A stretch of 64,000 bases of DNA from Candidatus Poribacteria bacterium (lineage in GTDB: Bacteria; Poribacteria; WGA-4E; GCA-2687025). A model generated the notes under the pieces. The model was not told the origin of the DNA. It did no database searches and saw only the letters and a list, made by a program, of their open reading frames with translations. The first letter of the stretch is position 1. Every line of letters starts with the position of its first letter. Positions 9,480 through 17,948 of this stretch are shown here, in pieces. The translations under genes and the position numbers were made by a program. Where the stretch lies: positions 215,994-279,993 of the forward strand of contig JAPPNK010000026.1 in NCBI GenBank assembly GCA_028818695.1, read 5' to 3'.

Positions 9480-10414
9480 GCATAGAGCGGAACAACGAGA
9501 CATTAGAGGTGATTGTAGCGCGGAGCGCGGGGACATGTTTCGGCGTTGAGGCGGCGATTGAGATCGCCGAGCGGGAGCGGAAGCCGATACTCGGTCCGCT
9601 TGTGCATAACCCGCGCACCGTGAACCGCCTTGCCGCGCAGGGCATTCCGATCTTGGAGCGTTACGCTTCGCTGGATGAGCTGGAGGACGTCAACGAGGCG
9701 GTCATCACGGCGCATGGGTATCCGAAGGAGCTGAAGGAGGCGTTGACGGAGCGCGGCATCGCCTACCATGACGCGACCTGCCCCGTCCTGTTGAAGTGGG
9801 TTTACCGCAAGATTGAGAACTTTGAGCGGGACGGGTACCATGTGATACTGATCGGCAACCCGAACCATGCGGAGATCATCGCCAGCCGCAGCTACGGGCG
9901 AAACATCAGCGTTGTGTACAGCGCGGAGGATGTGGACGCTTTGCCGACGGGGCTGGGTTTGACCGTCGCGGTTTGCCAGACGACAATCACGCGGGAGAAG
10001 TTTCAGGGGCTGGTGGACCTGATACGGGAACGCCGGTATCCCGACCTGAAGGCGGTCGACACGCGCTGCCATCCGGTGAAAAATCAGCAGGAGGCGGTCG
10101 AGTCGCTCGCGCAGTGGGTGGACGCGATGGTGATTGTGGGCGGTTTTGATTCAAGCAATACGACGAACTTGGCGCGCATTTCCCGCAAGTATCTGCCTGA
10201 GCGCACCTACCATATCGATTCGAAGGAGCTGCTTCAGCGGGAATGGTTTCTTGGGGCGCGTCATCTTGGCATCGGCGCGGGAACCAGCACGCCCAAAGAT
10301 CAGATCGAAGGGGTGAAGCGGCGCATCGCGGAGCTGTCGGACGCGCCGGTCGTTTTTCGCAAGGACGGTTCGGACGACGAGGATCTTGAAGGGATCGACG
10401 GGTCGGAGATTTAG
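9476..10414 (+). CDS. ispH: 4-hydroxy-3-methylbut-2-enyl diphosphate reductase (IspH/LytB)
   Basis: The protein is 312 aa and catalyses the last step of the MEP isoprenoid pathway, giving IPP and DMAPP. The three iron-sulfur cysteines are Cys21 (GTCFGV), Cys102 (DATCP) and Cys198 (DTRCHP). HNP and the AHG motif (residues 79-81) of the substrate pocket are present, as is GGFDSSNTTNLARI near the C-terminus. The third-Cys context (DTRCHPVKNQQEAV) departs from the commoner TIC..T..RQ. The 4-nt overlap with the redoxin gene suggests coupling; its stop also overlaps the stop of the convergent methyltransferase. Confidence 0.95.
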   Translation: MSIERNNETLEVIVARSAGTCFGVEAAIEIAERERKPILGPLVHNPRTVNRLAAQGIPILERYASLDELEDVNEAVITAHGYPKELKEALTERGIAYHDATCPVLLKWVYRKIENFERDGYHVILIGNPNHAEIIASRSYGRNISVVYSAEDVDALPTGLGLTVAVCQTTITREKFQGLVDLIRERRYPDLKAVDTRCHPVKNQQEAVESLAQWVDAMVIVGGFDSSNTTNLARISRKYLPERTYHIDSKELLQREWFLGARHLGIGAGTSTPKDQIEGVKRRIAELSDAPVVFRKDGSDDEDLEGIDGSEI

Positions 10415-11283
10415 CCGCTCGTTGTTGTTCCCGCCGGCACTTTCTCATACCGCGGAATCAGATGGTAACGTCGGTACGGCGGTTGGGCGCGTATGCGTTC
10501 CTGTGAGAGCTGCAGATACCGCGCCTCAATGTCGTACCCGACGCAGCGCCTGCCTTCGCGCAGGGCGGCGAGCGCCGTTTGTCCGCTTCCGAGAAACGGG
10601 TCTAACGCCTCATCGCCTTCTTCCGAGTAGAGCAGGACAAGCCGACGCGCAAGCTCCAGCGGGAACGGACACGGGTGGTCAATCGCCTTCGGCGGCACGG
10701 GCGCAATATGCCAGACATTGTTGGCAATGTCGCGCTTAAAGAGCTCGTCAATTTCTAACGCCTGTTTTTTGCCGCGGCGCGGCGGTCCTGGCTTTCTAAA
10801 AATAAGAATGTACTCCGTCATGATGTTCGGATAGTAGTACCCCGACTTTGGACGCTGAATGAACGACCCCGCGCGTTTGACGCCGCCCGTCACCTTGTTC
10901 CAGACAATGTCCTCATGGAACTCCCAGCCCGTTTCCAGCATTCGAGACACAATGAGCATCGGTATCGGATAGCGCCGTTTTTTGAAGATCAGCGTTCCCG
11001 CAACGACAGCGCAGAATCCGCCCTCGACCGTCGCGCGCAGAACCTCCGCAAAGGTCTTCTGGATGTTGTCTAGATACTCCTCAATGCCGTCTCCAAAGCT
11101 GTCGTATTGGCGGGTTCGGTGCCAGACGCCGGCGCCTTTTTCGGCATGGATGTTGTAATCGATGGCGTTCCAATACGGGGGCGAGGTGACGGTTAGGGCG
11201 ATGGAGTTGTCAAGACACTGCGGCATGCGCGCCGACGATTGGCAGTAAAATCGGTATCCGTCCCCTTCGATGCGACTCTCCAT
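10411..11283 (-). CDS. Orphan DNA methyltransferase (beta class, N4-C or N6-A)
   Basis: The protein is 290 aa. Motif IV TSPPY is at residues 33-37 and the AdoMet motif I-like DPFLGSG at 228-234. This permuted order marks a beta-class amino-methyltransferase; TSPPY is most often seen in N4-cytosine enzymes but is not decisive. The start has AAAGGGG five bases upstream. No endonuclease, specificity subunit or very-short-patch repair gene is adjacent, so it looks like an orphan or regulatory methyltransferase. Its stop codon overlaps that of ispH in a tail-to-tail arrangement. Confidence 0.9.
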   Translation of the reverse strand: MESRIEGDGYRFYCQSSARMPQCLDNSIALTVTSPPYWNAIDYNIHAEKGAGVWHRTRQYDSFGDGIEEYLDNIQKTFAEVLRATVEGGFCAVVAGTLIFKKRRYPIPMLIVSRMLETGWEFHEDIVWNKVTGGVKRAGSFIQRPKSGYYYPNIMTEYILIFRKPGPPRRGKKQALEIDELFKRDIANNVWHIAPVPPKAIDHPCPFPLELARRLVLLYSEEGDEALDPFLGSGQTALAALREGRRCVGYDIEARYLQLSQERIRAQPPYRRYHLIPRYEKVPAGTTTSG

Positions 11284-11385
11284 GGACGCCCCTTTCGATA
11301 GCGGTCTGTTTAAGATACGCTTGAATGGGGCGTTCGTTACGAATTGTCAAGGCATACCGACCGGCGACGGCGCATCTCTCATTAG

Positions 11386-11535
11386 GGCAGCCTCTACAAG
11401 CGATGATGTACGAAAATCCTGTTCGAATCGGGCAGGTCGCCATTCCCGCGAAAGCGGGAATCCAGAGTCCTCCCAGACTGCCTCCGCATTCTAAAACGGC
11501 TCTTTAAATCAAAGTCATCGCCTATAGAGACTGCC
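11386..11535 (+). repeat. MITE-like 150-bp element A1 with inverted ends and dRS3-like core
   Basis: The left end GGCAGCCTCTACAAGCGATG and the reverse complement of the right end GGCAGTCTCTATAGGCGATG match at 17 of 20 positions. The centre carries ATTCCCGCGAAAGCGGGAAT (11442-11461). The whole unit matches 18722-18872 in inverted orientation, and its right half matches 19815-19908. It contains no coding region, so it may be a non-autonomous mobile element or a structured repeat. Confidence 0.75.
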
Positions 11536-11661
11536 TTCATTAGAGATGTTCGCAAGGCGCGGAGCCCCGCGCGCCGGCATCAACGCTTCGACGCCAACGC
11601 GCAGGACCGCCAGCCCAACGTTCGTCCATAACGCCTGCTTGCGCTTTATCCAGGCTCGCAT
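11515..11661 (-). pseudogene. Truncated DoxX-family fragment
   Basis: Read on the minus strand from ATG 11661 this gives a 48-residue peptide. Residues about 4-30 (WIKRK..., NVGLAVLRVGVEAL) align with the N-terminus of the intact DoxX protein encoded at 11680-12132 (NVGLAVLRVGAGGL). Homology stops near residue 35 (about 11555), and the frame then runs into element A1. It is the remains of a second doxX copy, cut off next to the repeat. Confidence 0.7.
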
Positions 11662-11679
11662 GCGTTCAGCCGCCGCGCG

Positions 11680-12132
11680 TCACTCTTCCGCCGGCGCGTC
11701 ATGAGAAGGAGCGCCGCCTCCTTTCATAATGCCGTCCACCGAATACTTGCCCGCGCCCAGCAGGAAAACGGCCGCGAAGGCGATCAGGAAGAACAGCGCC
11801 AGCTCCTTTTCTTTGAACGCGTCGCCGGCGTGGACGACAAAGAAGGCGACCGCCATCGCGATCATGAGCGGGATCGACGCAAGCCGCGTCCATAGCCCGG
11901 CGATGATTGCGATGGCGCAGAAGAACTCAGCGAAGACCAGCAGCGCGACCGTGATGTTGCCGCCCAGACCGAGCGGGTCCATTCCGTTCTTTACCATCAT
12001 TTCGACGGTTCCATTGAAGTCGAACAGCTTGTCCCACCCATGCTTCAGCATGAGCCCTCCTGCGCCGACGCGCAGAACCGCCAGCCCGACGTTCTCGATG
12101 GCGTCTTTTTCTCGGTTCATCCATTCGTTCAT
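11680..12132 (-). CDS. DoxX family membrane protein
   Basis: This 150-aa inner-membrane protein has four hydrophobic segments and the DoxX pattern: NVGLAVLRVGAGGLMLKHGW at the N-terminus, FAEFFCAIAIIAGLWTRLAS in the second and third segments, and a C-terminal LALFFLIAFAAVFLLGAG. DoxX-family proteins are small quinone-associated or redox-linked membrane proteins whose exact roles are often unknown. AAAGGAA lies upstream of the start. The gene is 20 bases downstream of the amidohydrolase on the same strand, so the two probably form an operon. A truncated copy lies just beyond its 3' end. Confidence 0.85.
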   Translation of the reverse strand: MNEWMNREKDAIENVGLAVLRVGAGGLMLKHGWDKLFDFNGTVEMMVKNGMDPLGLGGNITVALLVFAEFFCAIAIIAGLWTRLASIPLMIAMAVAFFVVHAGDAFKEKELALFFLIAFAAVFLLGAGKYSVDGIMKGGGAPSHDAPAEE

Positions 12133-12152
12133 GATGCGTTCCTTTCTTGATG

Positions 12153-13457
12153 TTACTCTGCGGCTTGAACGGCTTGCGCGATGTTGGCGCGCGTTCCGTC
12201 CAGATCGAAGCAGTCGCGCTGATTCTGGAGCATGATGCGCGACGCAATCCCCATCGCCTGCTTCTCGTTCATATACCCCTCATCGATTTCTGCCTGCAGG
12301 GCGCGGCGCAACTCCTGCCGCGCTTGTATCGAGTAGGCGTAGGCGCTGGTCGGCCAGGCGGTGTCTCCGCCGAAGGCGAACAGCTTGTTGATCGGGACGG
12401 CGTGGACGCACCGCCGCAGCGTGTCGCGCGAACTCCACGGATCGATGCTCCATGCCCAGCAGAAGTCGATCCAGACGTTCCGGTAATGCTTCGCCAGAGC
12501 GATCAGTTCCCCGCTGTACGGGTAGGCGATGTGCATGAGAACAAACTTGGCGTTCAGGTTTCGCGCGAGAAGAGCGCACATGTTGCCCGACTTGATTCGG
12601 CTGACCGGCATTCGGTCGTTCCCGGCGTAGTAGCCTGTGTGTATTTTGAAGGGGAGGTTGTGTTCGACGCTCAGCTCAACGCCGCGCTGCCAGCACCAGT
12701 CGCCGAGGCAGAGGCGCGTTTCGACGCTGATCTCGTTGTCGGGCTTTGTCAAAACCTCCTGAAGGGCGGCTTCAGCGTCGCTGTCGGAGCGCTCTCTCCA
12801 GAGCAGCGTTCTGTTGTAGGCGTGCTGCGCCTTCATGGCGACGGCGCATGGCGCATGCTTCTCAAACAGCGCCTCCATCGCCTGCCGCAGCGACGCAAGG
12901 TCAACGACGCCGACGCCCGTCTCTTTGTGGAGCGCGTCGGGGAACACCTGCCCGTTGCAGAAGGTCGCCCATGACATGTCGTACAGGAAGAAGTTGGGAC
13001 CAGACATGTCTGGGGGGCAGGGCCAGCTGAAGTCGTCCGTCTGGATATGGTCGAGGTTGGCGTCCACTTTCAAAATGCGGAGCCGTTCGCCGGGTTTTTG
13101 GAGTTCGCGCGTTCGATGCGCTTTCGAGGCGATGGCGGCTCCCGTCAGCTCCTGTATGCCGTACACCCGCTCGGCGATGAGGCGCACCGCTTCGCCGTAG
13201 CCGGTGAACTGAACCGCTTCCCATGCCTCCCGTATGCCTTCGAACCGTCCGGCGATGTCCTCGTCCGCGGCGTTCATGAGCCGATGCATCGCTTCCCCTG
13301 TCGCGCCGGCTGTGTGCAGGTCGGCGGGGACATAGTTGCCGAACAGGTCTTGGAGTATGTCAGGTCCTTGCTCCGTCCAGTCCTGCTCGCGGCGCATATG
13401 TTCGTGGGTGTCGACGAGCGGCGTTTCTTCGATGTGGCGTTCTAGATCGGTAACCAT
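12153..13457 (-). CDS. Amidohydrolase-family protein (uronate isomerase-like)
   Basis: The protein is 434 aa from ATG 13457, preceded by GGAG at good spacing; an in-frame extension to 13523 has no such signal. The metal-binding HxH occurs near the N-terminus in VDTHEHMR. Further metal or substrate residues appear in FKIHTGYYAG, LMHIAYPYSG and FAFGGDTAWP, the order expected of an amidohydrolase TIM barrel. Overall it resembles amidohydrolase-related and glucuronate-isomerase-like proteins that act on sugar acids or lactones; the substrate is unknown. It is upstream of doxX in the same direction. Confidence 0.8.
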   Translation of the reverse strand: MVTDLERHIEETPLVDTHEHMRREQDWTEQGPDILQDLFGNYVPADLHTAGATGEAMHRLMNAADEDIAGRFEGIREAWEAVQFTGYGEAVRLIAERVYGIQELTGAAIASKAHRTRELQKPGERLRILKVDANLDHIQTDDFSWPCPPDMSGPNFFLYDMSWATFCNGQVFPDALHKETGVGVVDLASLRQAMEALFEKHAPCAVAMKAQHAYNRTLLWRERSDSDAEAALQEVLTKPDNEISVETRLCLGDWCWQRGVELSVEHNLPFKIHTGYYAGNDRMPVSRIKSGNMCALLARNLNAKFVLMHIAYPYSGELIALAKHYRNVWIDFCWAWSIDPWSSRDTLRRCVHAVPINKLFAFGGDTAWPTSAYAYSIQARQELRRALQAEIDEGYMNEKQAMGIASRIMLQNQRDCFDLDGTRANIAQAVQAAE

Positions 13458-13506
13458 CGCGTGTCTCCGTTTGCATTGGCGCGTTTTCGCATGCATCATG
13501 TCATAG

Positions 13507-14049
13507 ATGAGTTTTAAACGCAAGCGTCAATCTGGTTTGAGCGATGCCGCAGCGCAAGGAGAGCGGCGGAGCGGCGAAACGGCGAAGCGGACGCGCCGTC
13601 AGTTTTTGGGCGGGGCTTTGCTCGCCGGTTTGTTGGGAAAGCTGGGTTGCGGGAAGTCGAAACGCGGCGATGAGGAGGAGAAGGAGCGGACGCCGTCGCC
13701 GGACGCTGAGCGCGTTTCGTTTCCGCTGGCGGAGCATCCGGCGCTTGCCAAAACGGACGGCATGACGGAGATTCCCGCCGAGGGGAACGCTCCGTCGCTT
13801 GTGCTTTTGCGGACGGAGAACGGGTTTCGCGCATATGTGAATGTCTGCACGCATGCGGCATGTCCGCTGGAGCCGGACGCCGAGAAGCGCCGCATCTACT
13901 GCGATCGGCAATGCGGGCATGGGTCCGTTTTCGGGCTGGACGGAAAGGCGCTGGCGGGTCCGTCGGCGCGCCCGCTGTATGAGTATTTTACCGAATGGAG
14001 CGAAGGGGGCGATTCCGTGACGGTCGTTTTGGAGCTCAAAAACCCGTGA
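13507..14049 (+). CDS. Tat-exported Rieske-type iron-sulfur protein (atypical ligand spacing)
   Basis: The protein is 180 aa. A twin-arginine signal (TRRQFLGGALLAGLLG, residues 29-44) ends in LGKLGCG, so it may also be lipidated. A Rieske-like domain follows with the first ligand pair CTH (Cys114, His116), a bridging Cys119, and the second loop CDRQCGHGSVF (Cys132, Cys136, His138). Canonical Rieske proteins have CxxH at the second pair (for example CPCHG); here the spacing before HGS is CxH. It is probably an electron-transfer protein, but cluster assembly needs testing. It diverges from the amidohydrolase gene with 49 bases between their starts. Confidence 0.8.
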   Translation: MSFKRKRQSGLSDAAAQGERRSGETAKRTRRQFLGGALLAGLLGKLGCGKSKRGDEEEKERTPSPDAERVSFPLAEHPALAKTDGMTEIPAEGNAPSLVLLRTENGFRAYVNVCTHAACPLEPDAEKRRIYCDRQCGHGSVFGLDGKALAGPSARPLYEYFTEWSEGGDSVTVVLELKNP

Positions 14050-14084
14050 GTTGAGCTTTATCGTCCCCTGCGCTGATTTACGGC

Positions 14085-15638
14085 TCACTCCTCCTCGCCG
14101 CTGTCGTCATCCTCCTCGCCGCCCGGCGGCTGCCTTTTGAGACGCTCCCGCTCGTCAAAACGGCGGAAGGCCTGCTCAATCTCCTCGCGCGAATGACGCT
14201 TGCGGACGGCGTTGTAAGCGTCCTGGGCGCGCTGGGCGTCGCCCGCTCGGGCGAAGGCGCGCGCCATGTCCAGCAAGGCGTTCATGTAGCCTTCGGACGT
14301 CGCGTCGGAGAGGGCGTATTCCATCTCAAACGCGCTCTGATACGCTTTGGCGAAGTCGGCGTATGCCGCGGACATCTCCGCCTCTAAGTTGGGCGGCGGG
14401 GGCGGAGGCTCTACGCCGCGCGGAGTTTCCGACGGCATCGGCGCGTCAGGCGGGCGCGGCGGCGCGGACGCTTCTGCGGGTTGAGGCGTCTGCTTTGCCG
14501 CTTCAGCGGCGGCGCGTTCCTCCCAGATGGACGGATAGCTCCGCTCTCCGCGCTCCAGTATTGAAAAACGGAACCGTCCAGCCATTGTCTCCCCTGCGGC
14601 ATATGCTTTCTGGAACTGATCTGCCGCTTCATACATCATATCCAGCCGCTCATAGGCGCTGCCAAGAAGCAAATGATGTTCAGGGTAGGAATGCAGGCCG
14701 TCCTCAGGAAGAATGCGCGAGATCGCGTCAATTGTTTTCTCCGGATAATTGAGATACAGCTCGCGAGCTGCGTTGAGAACCGCGCGCTCATCGTCCGGAT
14801 GATGCTCAACCAGAAGTTGCGCCGATTCGATCACATCAACTCCCGAATATATTTTCACGATCAGCGCATCCCGCTCCGCAGGATTCTTCTCAAGAGCGCG
14901 GTCGGCGTATTCGGCAGCATATTCTTTTTCGCGCCTGCCCCAGTATTCGCCCGACACGTCAGGAAAAAGACGGTATTCGGGGTCGTTGCGCTGCGACAAC
15001 GTATCAATCAAGTACTTGGCGGCGGTCAGATCGCCCATCCCCTCCACCAGAATCTCGATGACCGCGCGCGGCGTTTTCCCTTTGCGGTAAAAGGAGCTTC
15101 CGAACCGCTCATGTCTGTATTTGTGGATGCGGTTTCTTTTCTCTGAGTACTCCGGATCGTACTGCCAGCCATCGCTTTCGGTTTCGTCGTACAGATGGTC
15201 TTCCCGCGATATTTCGATGAACCTTTCCAACTCTCCCGGATTCTCAACCTCCCGCATGTCCCAAAGATCGCTGTCAAGCAAACTGATGATGTCGCTGTCC
15301 TCTTCGCCGTCGGCGATCAATTTGTTTCCATACCTTACAAGCCAGTCGCGAATCTTGGGGTTCGATTCGGGTCCTCTATGGTCGTACAGGGTCTGGAGAA
15401 TCTTTGCCAAGCGGGGGCTAATTTCAGACGATTCTTTCTCCTGCGCGGCGCCCCCTGCGTTGGGGGCGCCCGTCTCTTTTCTCGGCTCGGAGCTGCCGAC
15501 TGCTTCAGGAGGGTTCGTTTGCGCGGCCGGGTCTGTGTCGTTTGATTGAAAAAGAACCGCGACGCCAATCGCCAGCGCCGCCAGCAAGACAGCGCCGACC
15601 AACAGCGCAAGCCGTTTTTTCCGTTTTGTTGCGCTCAT
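14085..15638 (-). CDS. Large membrane-anchored TPR-like protein, twin of 42106-43647
   Basis: The protein is 517 aa. A basic N-terminus (KRKKR) and a hydrophobic anchor (about residues 9-30) precede a low-complexity linker. A conserved block (SPRLAKILQTLYDHRG to EILVEGMGDLTAAKYL) of no family I recognise follows, then helical repeats of TPR type (VEHHPDDERAVLNAARELYL, LLLGSAYERLDMMYEAADQF). After a Pro-rich hinge comes another helical repeat (ARAFARAGDAQRAQDAYNAV) and an acidic tail. The anchor suggests the bulk lies in the periplasm. A close paralogue lies 27 kb away on the other strand. Function unknown. Confidence 0.75.
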   Translation of the reverse strand: MSATKRKKRLALLVGAVLLAALAIGVAVLFQSNDTDPAAQTNPPEAVGSSEPRKETGAPNAGGAAQEKESSEISPRLAKILQTLYDHRGPESNPKIRDWLVRYGNKLIADGEEDSDIISLLDSDLWDMREVENPGELERFIEISREDHLYDETESDGWQYDPEYSEKRNRIHKYRHERFGSSFYRKGKTPRAVIEILVEGMGDLTAAKYLIDTLSQRNDPEYRLFPDVSGEYWGRREKEYAAEYADRALEKNPAERDALIVKIYSGVDVIESAQLLVEHHPDDERAVLNAARELYLNYPEKTIDAISRILPEDGLHSYPEHHLLLGSAYERLDMMYEAADQFQKAYAAGETMAGRFRFSILERGERSYPSIWEERAAAEAAKQTPQPAEASAPPRPPDAPMPSETPRGVEPPPPPPNLEAEMSAAYADFAKAYQSAFEMEYALSDATSEGYMNALLDMARAFARAGDAQRAQDAYNAVRKRHSREEIEQAFRRFDERERLKRQPPGGEEDDDSGEEE

Positions 15639-15739
15639 CGTTATCTGCCCTTAGTAACTGGGTTGAGAATTGCTTTCGTCAATGGGGCTGCGCAACTTAT
15701 AAGTCCCCAACGAACTTCGACCGTTTCACATCTTAGAGG

Positions 15740-17233
15740 TCAAAAATGGCTCCATTTCCGCCCGTCCCGCTGCATGATCGCGTTGGCGGACTGCGGTCCT
15801 GCGGCTCCCGCCGGATAGAAGTCAAGCGGGCATATTTCGGGACTTTCCCAGGCGGTCAAGAGCGGGTCTAAAACTGCCCATGCCGCCGCATGCATTTCGG
15901 ACGGCGCAAACAGCATCGAATCGCCCATGATCACATCCATGATGAGCGTCTCGTAAGCGTCCGGCATGACGCGGTCGGGAAACGCCTCCGAATAACGGAA
16001 CGCCATCAGCGCCGACTCCAGCGCCATGGCGACGCCCGGCTTCTTCGCGTCAATGGAGAGCGAGATGCCCTCGTCCGGCTGTATGCGCATCGTCAGAATG
16101 TTGCTGGGCGCGCCGCCGCAGTCTCGAAAAAGCGTCATCGGCGGTTCTTTAAAATGTATCGACGCCTCCGTCACCCGCTTAGAGAGCCGCTTGCCCGTGC
16201 GGATGTAAAACGGAACGCCGTTCCACCGCCATGTCTCGATGTGAAACTTCCCCGCCATGTAGGTTTCGGTCAGCGAATCGGATGCGACCTGATTCTCCTG
16301 CCGATACCCTTTCACCGGCTGCCCGCCCGCCGCGTCGGCGATATACTGCGCGCGCACAAAATCGGTCTCCGCGCTTTCAGGATCGACAGGGCGGATCGCT
16401 TCGATGACGGTCGTCTTCTCGGCGCGGACGCGCTGGGCGTCGAAGCGGCTCGGCGGCTCCATCGCGACGGTCGCCAGCAGCTGCATGATATGGTTCTGGA
16501 CGATGTCGCGCGCGGCTCCCATCTGCTCGTAGGTCTTCCCGCGGTTTTCCACGCCGATCGATTCGGCGACGGAGATCTGCACATGGTCAATCCAGTTGCG
16601 GTTCCAGATCGACTCAAAGATCGTGTTGCCAAAACGGAACACCATCAGGTTCTGCGCCATCTCCTTGCCAAGATAATGGTCAATGCGGTAGATGCGCTCC
16701 TCGTCAAAGGAGCGGAGCAGCTCGGCGTCCAGCTCTCTGGAGGAAGCGAGGTCGCGCCCGAACGGTTTCTCTACGACGATGCGCGGCCAGTCCCCGTCCT
16801 CCGTTTTCAGCGGCTGCGTCAAACCCGCGGCGTCCATCTGCCTGCTTGCCAGCGCGAACGCCTGCGGCGGCGTCGCCAAATAAAACACGCGCCGCTGTCC
16901 GACGCCGCTGGTCTCGTCCAGCTCCTCAAGCCGCTGTTTGAGCCGCTCATACCCGCTTTGGTCGTTCATATCGAACCCGACGAAGAAGAGGCGGGCGGCG
17001 AATCGTTCCCATGCGCCGTCTTGGAGTACATCCGCGCCGACGAATTCGCGCAGGGAGCCTGCCGCTTCGTCTCTGAAGGCGTTGTCGTCCCATTCGCGCC
17101 GGGCGGCGCCGACGAACGCCGTCCGCTCATCCAGATGCCCCCCGCGCCAGAGATGAAACAGCGCCGGCATCAGCTTTCGCCGCGACAGATCGCCGGCGGC
17201 TCCGAAGATCACAAACGCGCATGGATGCGCCAT
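15740..17233 (-). CDS. zwf: Glucose-6-phosphate 1-dehydrogenase
   Basis: This 497-aa enzyme oxidises glucose 6-phosphate to 6-phosphogluconolactone with NADP+, the entry to the oxidative pentose phosphate pathway. The nucleotide-binding FVIFGAAGDLSRRKL is at the N-terminus. The active-site segment RIDHYLGKEMAQNLMVFRF carries the catalytic His, with IVVEKPFGRDL before it. Length is typical. ATG 17233 is preceded by AGGAAGGAG; a longer in-frame reading into queC is unlikely. The gene is 16 bases downstream of queC on the same strand, so it is probably cotranscribed with the queuosine genes. Confidence 0.96.
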   Translation of the reverse strand: MAHPCAFVIFGAAGDLSRRKLMPALFHLWRGGHLDERTAFVGAARREWDDNAFRDEAAGSLREFVGADVLQDGAWERFAARLFFVGFDMNDQSGYERLKQRLEELDETSGVGQRRVFYLATPPQAFALASRQMDAAGLTQPLKTEDGDWPRIVVEKPFGRDLASSRELDAELLRSFDEERIYRIDHYLGKEMAQNLMVFRFGNTIFESIWNRNWIDHVQISVAESIGVENRGKTYEQMGAARDIVQNHIMQLLATVAMEPPSRFDAQRVRAEKTTVIEAIRPVDPESAETDFVRAQYIADAAGGQPVKGYRQENQVASDSLTETYMAGKFHIETWRWNGVPFYIRTGKRLSKRVTEASIHFKEPPMTLFRDCGGAPSNILTMRIQPDEGISLSIDAKKPGVAMALESALMAFRYSEAFPDRVMPDAYETLIMDVIMGDSMLFAPSEMHAAAWAVLDPLLTAWESPEICPLDFYPAGAAGPQSANAIMQRDGRKWSHF

Positions 17234-17249
17234 ATCGGCTCCTTCCTCG

Positions 17250-17948
17250 TCATTCGCGCTCGGCGTACTGGGTCGGATCGGGCGCGCCCGCTTCCGCGAA
17301 TCCTTTTTTGCGCAAGAGGCATGCGTCGCAGCGGCCGCAGGCAAAGCCGTCTGCGTCAGGGTCGTAGCAGGAGTGGGTGAGGCTTAAATCGACCTTCAGC
17401 TCCAACCCGCGCCGCACGATCTCCGCCTTTGTCATATCGATGAGCGGCGCGTGTATCTGGAAGCGCGCGCGCCCTTCGACGGCAGCCTTGACTGCCAGAT
17501 TCGCCGCCGCTTCAAACGCGGCGATATACTCCGGTCGGCAGTCGGGGTAGCCTGAATAGTCCAGCGCGTTGACGCCGATAAAGATGTCGGCGGCGCCGAT
17601 CGTTTCGGCGTAACCCAGCGCAAGGGCGAGAAAGATCGTGTTGCGCGCCGGAACGTAGGTGACGGGAATGCCGCGCTCCATGTCGCGCGGCGAGCGCCCC
17701 TTCGGCACGTCGATGCGGTCGGTGAGCGCCGAGCCGCCGACAGCGCGCAGATCGATTCGCACAACCTTGAACGGAACGCCAAGGGAATGGGCGACGCGGC
17801 GCGCCGCTTTCAATTCCGCCGCATGCCGCTGTCCGTACCGCACAGCGAGAGCGCCGCACTCATAACCGTTATGAAGCGCGTCGGCGAGCGCGACAGCGGA
17901 ATCCAACCCGCCGCTCAACAGGACGACAGCGCGTTTTGACGCGCTCAT
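17250..17948 (-). CDS. queC: 7-cyano-7-deazaguanine synthase QueC
   Basis: The protein is 232 aa. It converts 7-carboxy-7-deazaguanine to preQ0 using ATP and ammonia. The PP-loop [10 protein letters not shown] is near the N-terminus. YGQRHAAEL and [17 protein letters not shown] are family signatures. The zinc site is formed by four cysteines in SCYDP and [10 protein letters not shown]. Its ATG overlaps the queE stop by 4 nt, so queE and queC are translationally coupled. Confidence 0.97.
   Translation of the reverse strand: MSASKRAVVLLSGGLDSAVALADALHNGYECGALAVRYGQRHAAELKAARRVAHSLGVPFKVVRIDLRAVGGSALTDRIDVPKGRSPRDMERGIPVTYVPARNTIFLALALGYAETIGAADIFIGVNALDYSGYPDCRPEYIAAFEAAANLAVKAAVEGRARFQIHAPLIDMTKAEIVRRGLELKVDLSLTHSCYDPDADGFACGRCDACLLRKKGFAEAGAPDPTQYAERE

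Noticed and set aside
15890-17380. A 496-codon open frame on the plus strand
   Set aside because: It is antisense to zwf along its whole length; the product is His/Arg-rich with no domain, while zwf has all family motifs.
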